A DNA stretch of 64,000 nt. Source: Oxytricha trifallax. Taxonomy: Eukaryota; Ciliophora; Spirotrichea; Sporadotrichida; Oxytrichidae. The notes below the pieces were generated by a model. It saw nothing but the letters and a program-made list of their open reading frames with translations. It made no database searches and was not told the origin of the DNA. The first letter of the stretch is position 1, and the number at the start of each line of letters is the position of its first letter. Positions 57,561 to 64,000 of this stretch are shown piece after piece. Where the stretch lies: assembly GCA_000711775.1 (NCBI GenBank), contig ARYC01000038.1, forward strand, positions 21,388 through 85,387, given 5' to 3'. The position numbers and the translations under genes were made by a program.

Positions 57561-57899
57561 TCCAATTTTATTATAGAGTTATTCCAAATCAAAGAGGTTC
57601 AATACAGAAGTAAAATTTAATAGGATGTTAAAAAGATAGGGAGATTGTTAGGCTGCAAGTATTTGAATATGTGTTGATGGGTGTAAACATCTTAGAAATC
57701 TATCAATCTTTATTTTTCTTTTTAGATCAAATCAAGATCTTTGAAATCTATAGAAAGCAATTTTGGAACTCTTGATTTTATAAGTTTATGTTGAGAATTG
57801 TTCGCAAAATTTGGAGTTAATCTTTTTTTAAAGTCTGCATCAAATGTGAACAGATTTCAATTAAAAAATTGTAATTAAAACAATCGGAAACATTAATTT

Positions 57900-58720
57900 A
57901 ATTTTATGGATGATTTAGATCAAGTTATCTGATTTGTTTATAAGAGAAAGGCATTCTTATAATTTCTATATTTGATGGAACTTTCCAAAATATTCTAATC
58001 TTTCTCTTATTTCTATCAAAAACTTCAAAAGCTTTGGATTCTTTTCACTATTATTATCAGTATTTTAATTCGCACATTAATATTCTCCGCATTCTTAAAA
58101 CACCTATCTCAATAAAACTTGTTTCTTTAGGCAAGAGATACCTCCTTTTTCTAATTTAATCACATTCCACAAGCATGCTTAAAATTATTACAAAATTAAC
58201 TGCCAACTTTACCTTCTCATTATATTAAAAATATGAATAAAATCATTTATAATTTTATAGAATCACTGTAACTTCTGCAACAATATCTATGCTGTACTCT
58301 TCACAAAGAGATAGTCGAAAAGTTCTCAACTTTCTGAATTAGATTTCATGTTTCCCTTGAAAATTTACTAAATCTAGTATGCATTTCTGGAAATGTTTTT
58401 CTAAGAAGTACCTGTATCTATTCTTTCTTGAAATTATGTTGTAGTAAATATCTCCTATTTTCCCATTAGCATTTGAAAGTAAATATGAGCTCTCTGAAAT
58501 ATGTAACTATTAATTTAGAAATTTAAATTTTATTTCACATCTTTAATGTTAAAATAATTTATAATAAACTTCTTAAGATTATTTTCAAGCAAATTAGATC
58601 CACTTAGTTTCATGTAATAATAAAAAACTGGATTTGCAACCAGATACCCCTTTGAGAATAATTATAATTCGCTCAAATATCGCTATGTGTTATCAAGCAA
58701 AACTTAATTGGATTTTTGTG
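57900..58720 (-). CDS. Unrecognised gene, two or three islands
   Basis: Minus strand: RYLSELQLFSKGYLVANPVF and YYYMKLSGSNLLENNLKKFI (58,690-58,560), SESSYLLSNANGKIGDIYYN, RKNRYRYFLEKHFQKCILDL, NFQGKHEIQFRKLRTFRLSL and CEEYSIDIVAEVTVIL (58,500-58,260), then KVKLAVNFVIILSMLVECDQ and KETSFIEIGVLRMRRILMCE (58,220-58,070). Clear coding composition with conserved-looking aromatic residues. Lies upstream of the coiled-coil gene on the same strand and could be its N-terminal domain. No family recognised. Confidence 0.5.
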
Positions 58721-58762
58721 GCTACTATTAGAGTTTATAGGTTCATTAATTCATAAATTACA

Positions 58763-60230
58763 ATGCAACGAAGCTCTTCAAGTCCCAACGGTCAATTCAT
58801 GGCTTTATAAGAATCTGAATCAGAAAATTTCTTATAAATTGAGTAATTAAGATATTATTTTATGTTTAGGAAAGAGATTCTAAGAGCAGAAAAAGCATAA
58901 AACTAATTAAAAACTTTATAAATAACGATAACGCTAAGAGATAAGAAAGAGCAAGAAATCCTAAAATTTAAATCAACGGGATTTTGAATTTTAATCTAAG
59001 CCGATAGTAAGTGTTGGGAGCCACTTTATCAAATTTGACATAAAAGAAAAACAGAAAAAGTTTTTTGTCGGCTCTTTATTCAGACCAAAAAAATGTGAAG
59101 AGAGATATAGATAAAGCTATTTTTAGTGCATTAAAGTAGTTAAATATAAAATTAGGATCTTCGAATAATGATATATGGTAAACAGTAAGCAACAATGAGG
59201 ACTTTATTTTTGGAACTTGAACTCAAAAAAATTTTGGCAGAAACTTCCTATCCTAATTATATACTATTGAGCAGCAAAAATATCTAACTTAAGATGCATC
59301 ACCAGTTGAAGTCTAATAGAAATTTAAAAGTAATTTATAACACAAGTTACAGACCACCCTCTTGTTTTTTGTAGCAAAACCAGAACATTGATCTTCATGT
59401 TAAAGCAAAGATAGATTAATCTTTAGTACATTTAAAATCAATGCTAGAAGAATCATCGATAAAGAAACATTGCAAATAACTTACTACAATTAAATTTATG
59501 ATATATACGACAGTCAAAATTAAAATAAGAAAGCTCTCTTGAACTTTTATACAGTATCTGTTAACTCCAAGAATTAAGTATCATATCATAGCCTAGAGAG
59601 ATCTTAGTATTCTAACAATAAAAATAGTCAAGCACTATAAAATTGTAGTGTGCAGATGAGCACATTCAGTGGAAATACCAATTTAAGAAAGTCTCAAGCA
59701 TCTTTTTAAGCGAAAGAGTACAAAGAAAAAAAGGCTTTCTTGTCAAAAAAAGTACTCAAGTTCTAACAGTCCCCTAAGATTTTAACATTAACACAAATTA
59801 AAGTGCTTAATATAGATCACTTAGCAAAAATAATAGAAACTACTTTATCGAATCAAGGGGAGAAAGCAATTTTGACAAGGTTTATAAAAAACAATAATAT
59901 AGTAAAGTTTAATAGATATCGGAGTTGTTAAGCTTTGGCCCAGAGAGAATGAATAATGAAGACGAGAGATTAATTCATAATCTTGATTTAAATCCCTACG
60001 ACTCTCTTGAAGAATAAAAGTAATAGTCATTACTACTGATAAGCTTATAAAAGAATATGACTTAGAAGATGCATTCAAAAAATCGAGATATGAACATTAA
60101 TAATATAGTTCAAGCAGTTTGAAGTAAAGTTTAAACTTCGAAGAGACTTTTAACAACAAACAAAGCGCAATTAAAATAGAGGACTGTTATCTACCATAAT
60201 AATGAGTATCGTGTAATTTTAAAGTATAAT
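58763..60230 (+). CDS. Gln/Asn/Ser-rich protein, unrecognised
   Basis: ATG at 58,763 opens MQRSSSSPNGQFMALQESES. After a frame step: SFLSALYSDQKNVKRDIDKA, IFSALKQLNIKLGSSNNDIW, YTIEQQKYLTQDASPVEVQQ, FKINARRIIDKETLQITYYN, YSNNKNSQALQNCSVQMSTF, KAFLSKKVLKFQQSPKILTL, LAKIIETTLSNQGEKAILTR, and in another frame MNNEDERLIHNLDLNPYDSL near 59,950-60,010. Over 20 in-frame TAA/TAG codons read as Gln. TGAs at about 59,218 and 59,391 interrupt it. No AT-rich gap is evident, so this may be a single large MDS. Function unknown. Confidence 0.55.
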
Positions 60231-60830
60231 TTCATGTTGTAAAGTGAATTAGTTAATGTAATTTTAAGGGTTTCAATACTTTTAACGTTTTTACTGATCC
60301 TTTTATATCTATCTCTTTAAAAATTTATCATCAATTTTTTATTCTGCAAATATAATTAGCATTATATTTAAATTACCTTCAAGAAGCTGAGTTAAATAAG
60401 AGTCTGTGTATTCTTTTAATTTAAATAGAGCATTTAAAGTATGTTGCATTAACTCTTATCTTGACTCAATAGTATCTTCAATATTTATTTAATATATCAT
60501 AATAAATTTATATTTCTTTAAAATTTTATGAAATCAATAATGATTTTTTGTTGAAAAACTTCTTGATGTTAATGAGTAAATATACTTAAAAATTTTCCAT
60601 ACTTTGTTCTATGAATCTACAAGTTTAATATTTCCAATTTATAAATAATTGAAAATGTTATTAAAATATTTGTTGCAAGTACAAAAAATATAATATATGA
60701 AACGCTCTTGGTCAACATTAATGTCGACCTACAGCAGATCAGTATGAAGGAAGTGATATTTTTATTTCCTTAAAAAAATAATTCTTATAATAATGAACCC
60801 CATAATAAAGTATGATGATGAGATAAAAGA
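60231..60830. other. AT-rich stretch, no gene seen
   Basis: AT-rich; a small inverted pair (TGGTCAACATTAATGTCGACC, about 60,710-60,730) is the only local structure noticed. Confidence 0.4.
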
Positions 60831-60834
60831 ACTT

Positions 60835-61165
60835 TCTTTCAAGAGCGAGCATAGAAATCATAGCAACACTCTCCTTACTCTGTGTAATCAACATTCCCTT
60901 CATGCTCATACCCATTATCTATGCTCTTAAGCTTCTTTTTTCCCCGTTTGCATAACTCTAAAGTTCATTAGAAATAGTTTATTAATTTTTCCAACAAATA
61001 AGTACTTCTTCTACTCTTTGTTGATTGATTTCACATATTTCTTCATTTCTGCATCTGTAACTTTTAATTTACCACTATAAATCCAATCGTAGTCAGTGTC
61101 GTTATCCCATTTTGTTTCAGTTATCTTTCCATCCTCAATTGTTAATGAATATGTAAAAAACTGAA
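60835..61165 (-). CDS. Unrecognised coding island
   Basis: Minus-strand frame LTIEDGKITETKWDNDTDYD, then WIYSGKLKVTDAEMKKYVKS, NKEQKKYLFVGKINKLFLMN and KLKSIDNGYEHEGNVDYTEQ. Asp/Lys/Tyr-rich globular composition. It may be joined with the islands at 61.34-61.55 and 61.74-62.02 kb, all on this strand. No family recognised. Confidence 0.5.
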
Positions 61166-61338
61166 TAATTATCAGATATCAAGAATTAATCAGGATTTTC
61201 TATAGAGTATTGTATATACCATTCAATTGCATACGATACATTATATTTTAAATAAAAGTGAAATTATTTATTATTTCATTTTTTAATTTATATTTATTTT
61301 TCCTTTTTAAAAACATCTGGTTTTTTAAATAAATATTA

Positions 61339-61545
61339 TTATATTTTTATAACACCACTGACATACCAAACTTTTTGGTTTATATACGAAATCCGAAATT
61401 TATCTCCTAATCCAAAAATCAGATTTTGGCATTTAAAATATTCGTTAAATGACAATGAGAAATAAAATAAATTCAAAATATTTAGGTTTGTAAATTTTTT
61501 TGGGGTAATTAAAATAGAAATGTTTGAAATAATTTCCAACTTTTC
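61339..61545 (-). CDS. Weak coding island
   Basis: Reads NEYFKCQNLIFGLGDKFRIS, then YINQKVWYVSGVIKI. The second half is protein-like, the first is AT-rich and may not be coding. Candidate middle piece of the surrounding minus-strand gene. Confidence 0.3.
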   Translation of the reverse strand, partial: EKLEIISNISILITPKKFTNLNILNLFYFSLSFNEYFKCQNLIFGLGDKFRISYINQKVWYVSGVIKI

Positions 61546-61734
61546 AAATTTGTAAATATTAAAAACATCTTTTAAGTTATTTATTAAGTTTAGTGATGAT
61601 GTAATAAATATAAGTAAATATCTTTAAATTTAATTTTGTCTCTTAAAAGATGAGATTTTATTTTATTTTATTCATTATACTATTATACAATAGTAATATT
61701 TAAATCCTGAATGCTTTTTAATTTTTGGTATGTA

Positions 61735-62023
61735 TTTACTTTTTAACTAAATATGTAATCCCATTTACTCTCACAGCTTGATTAGCAATCTAGGTTGAAA
61801 ACTGTTTTAAAATAACAGATTTGACCATAAAGCCGCTTTTAGCCAAAGGTCTTGTGCTGATCCAAACACCTTCATTTAGATTTTTTCTATGTTACTTTTA
61901 TAAAATTTTCAGCAATTCCAGTAAGAGGATCAGAAAACTTAATATTATTGTTGTGTGTAATTTTCACAATACCTAAGGTTCCTATTGAAGCAACACCTTT
62001 CCAGAGAGAAAACTTGTTTTCCA
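61735..62023 (-). CDS. Small unrecognised protein, N-terminal part
   Basis: ATG at 62,023: MENKFSLWKGVASIGTLGIV, KITHNNNIKFSDPLTGIAEN, FIKVTQK, then with a one-base step NLNEGVWISTRPLAKSGFMV, KSVILKQFSTQIANQAVRVN and GITYLVKK. Good start context in AT-rich DNA and coding-like composition. No family recognised. Confidence 0.5.
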
Positions 62024-62029
62024 TATTTA

Positions 62030-62688
62030 TACTTTGATTTATAATAAATTAATAGATTCGCTGTGTACTCAAATATTTTTGTGCTAAAATCAATTTAATA
62101 GATTAAAAAAATGATATAAATATGGAGAGAAATATAGCATCAATAGTTAGAAATAAATACTATGGTTTCTTTTAAGTTCAAGAAATATCAGAAAATAGAT
62201 TTTTATCTTTATATAATTAAAAATTTAGATAGATTTTTTACAATAAATTTATTTAGAAAATTAAATAAGATAAATAGTTCAAATAAATTATTAATTAATA
62301 TTAATAAGATGATTTAAAATTATCTCACTTTGGGATACAATGCTAATTCACTATTAGAATAAGCAACCTTATTTTAATTGAATATACTCTATATTATAAA
62401 ATTGAGGGAAAATTTTATCATCTATTCATTTATTAAATAATTTGCATTTAATTCTTAATGCTTCAATATAATTAAGAAAAATAAAATATAATCAATCAAT
62501 TGGCGCAAGCATTGTTAATTTTTAATTTTTATCTTGGATATATTCATACACCTATATATTCATTTAGTCATTATAACTTCCAATTTTATTCATGTTATAT
62601 TACTTTTATAGTACTAATTAACTATCAATAGCTTTGATTTGATAATTATTTTGACTCTTTTTCCTGCTGCTTTTTGAAAAACTCCTTT
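62030..62688. other. AT-rich flank of TBE copy C
   Basis: No sustained frame; AT-rich DNA into which the TBE sequences are inserted. Confidence 0.45.
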
Positions 62689-62691
62689 AAA

Positions 62692-62990
62692 CAAAACCCC
62701 AAAACCCTTTCAGTAGTTTGATTGAGTTTTTGATTGATAAAAGTAGACTATTAGTGCATACTTTATTAGGGTTTTGATAGGGTTTATGAAGGGGTTTAAT
62801 ATTTTAGTATTAGTATTTTAAGTGAGTATATACGATGTTTGGGGTCTGTTAATGACAGTGACTATATAAATTTATTGTTTAAGTGGATGTGATGAATAGA
62901 GTAAATAACTCAAGCCTGTTCTGAATTATATGTCTATAGCAAGGCTACTCCATAAATCTCCAGCAACTGTGAGGTCTCACTGTCTATTAG
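62692..62990 (+). mobile_element. TBE 5'-end fragment (C1)
   Basis: CAAAACCCCAAAACCCTTTC tip at 62,692, a full left terminal repeat with the inner AGGGTTTT words, and the first about 170 bp of the transposase region, breaking off after CTGTCTATTAG at 62,990. The bases before the tip are AAA, not an ANT triplet. It ends directly against another TBE 5' end. Confidence 0.85.
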
Positions 62991-62996
62991 ACGAAG

Positions 62997-64000
62997 AACC
63001 CCAAAACCCTTTCAGTAGTTTGATTGAGTTTTTGATTGATAAAAGAAGCTATCAGTGCATACTTTATAAGGGTTTTAATAGGGTTTATGTAGGGGTTTAA
63101 TGTTTAAATATTAGTATTTTAAGTGAGTATATGCGAGCTTTGGGGTCAGTTTATGACAGTGACTATATAGATTTATTGTTTAAGTTGCGATATGGATGTG
63201 AAGTATATAGTGAATAACTCAAGCCTGTTCTAAATTATACGTCTATAGCAAGGCTACTCCATAAATCTCCAGCAACTGTGAGGCTCACTGTCTATTAGCA
63301 TTGAATTTAAAGAGATAGCATCTTAATTCTAAGCCTAAGAGACACTTAAAATTTTAGCAGCATCATATCGAATATCTTATTAATGATAAGACTCTTAAAT
63401 ACTGTGCTCATTTCTCTCTAGCCTAGAGAGCTGTGATGTTTTATCGCCAATTTCCTGAGCTTCACATCTCTGCTTAATCTATAGCGAACATATATAAAAA
63501 GAATGGAATATCTTACAAGACAGTCAATCGCATTAAGAGAGTGATTGACTTTAATGCTCCATTTTATAAGTATAATTTAAATTATATATTCGATTAAATG
63601 CAGAGGTCTTAAGAGCATAATATAAAGTTCATACACGCTGATGAAGCTGTATTCACATTCAATACATTTATATCAAGGTCTTGGTACAAGAGGTATAGTA
63701 ATATAGAAGTTTATGACTAAAAAGTAAAGATATAAACTCATGCAATCCTTGGTGGAATCAGTGAAGATAGTGGCCTAGAGACTTATGTTATCCACCCTCG
63801 CTCTATAAAGACTGAATAATATATTAAGTTCTTACAATAACTCAGAGGCAAATACGCTGACTAAGAGATTATTCTGTTCGTTGATAACTTATCAGTTCAT
63901 AAAACTAAAGGCTCAAGGAAGGAATATGAAAGGCTAAACATAACACCTGTATTTAATGTTCCTTACAGCCCTTAGTTTAATGGAATTGAATTATATTGGG
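62997..64000 (+). mobile_element. TBE transposon, copy C2, runs off the window
   Basis: Starts AACCCCAAAACCCTTTCAGT at about 62,998, so the outermost three bases of the tip are lost or altered, then a normal terminal repeat to about 63,120 and the transposase. Same orientation as copy A. The remainder lies beyond the window. Confidence 0.9.
63131..64000 (+). CDS. TBE transposase, copy C2 (cut by window end)
   Basis: ATG at 63,131 (MRALGSVYDSDYIDLLFKLR), YGCEVYSEQLKPVLNYTSIA, then a missing base near 63,281 in the HTH region. From about 63,400 it reads cleanly: AVMFYRQFPELHISAQSIAN, HADEAVF, SGLETYVIHPRSIKTEQYIK, LFVDNLSVHKTKGSRKEYER and FNGIELYWG, where the window ends. All three catalytic residues are present. 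Confidence 0.85.

Noticed and set aside
1-64000. CRISPR arrays, bacterial operons, ribosome binding sites, rRNA
   Set aside because: No spaced repeat arrays, no Shine-Dalgarno-linked gene strings and no rRNA signature; reassigned TAA/TAG and TBEs show a ciliate nuclear genome.

Overview
This window looks like germline (micronuclear) DNA of a spirotrichous ciliate of the Oxytricha/Stylonychia type. The evidence is direct. Recognisable proteins read through TAA and TAG (as Gln) and end only at TGA. Genes appear as short coding islands (MDS-like) of about 40% GC separated by very AT-rich DNA (IES-like). Three copies of a TBE-type transposon carry C4A4 telomere-like tips, two of them with clear 3-bp ANT target duplications. 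No bacterial operons, rRNA or CRISPR are present. Coordinates of coding islands are approximate because MDS/IES junctions cannot be set without the macronuclear sequence.

Layout. 1-1.9 kb: valyl-tRNA synthetase pieces with the C-terminal part upstream of the N-terminal part. 2.2-6.1 kb: two tandem paralogues of a CPA2/NHA-type Na+/H+ antiporter. 6.1-9.5 kb (minus): a phosphatidylinositol-phosphate kinase N-lobe preceded by a linker and EF-hand-like units. 11.8-13.4 kb: a diacylglycerol-kinase-type lipid kinase. 13.5-15.5 kb (minus): coiled-coil and unknown islands. 15.95-16.17 kb: an isolated GC-rich island. 17.2-20.0 kb (minus): an amidase of the GatA family in two blocks. 20.2-22.7 kb: a kinesin with an aberrant P-loop. 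22.9-37 kb: many mostly minus-strand islands, including a long coiled-coil protein with a VPI/VPV motif.

37.26-37.68 kb is a near-perfect inverted repeat with arms of about 195 bp. Next come parts of a PLP-dependent trans-sulfuration enzyme (minus) and an equilibrative nucleoside transporter (plus). TBE copy A (40,498-44,621, TSD ATT) follows, then kinase, RING-like and N/Q-rich islands, then TBE copy B in the opposite orientation (49,763-53,869, TSD AAT). 53.9-58.7 kb (minus) holds a long coiled-coil gene and an unknown gene; 58.8-60.2 kb (plus) holds a Q/N/S-rich unknown. The window ends in a duplicated TBE 5' end and a third copy that runs off the edge just after its catalytic Glu codon.

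Each full TBE has the known three-gene plan: a DD34E transposase, a convergent 22-kDa protein of unknown function, and a divergent C2H2 zinc-finger/kinase protein. Between the two divergent genes lies a nested inverted repeat whose layout, but not sequence, is shared by copies A and B. Single-base frame breaks occur in almost every gene, including both TBEs, so real decay and assembly error must be separated before any gene is called dead.
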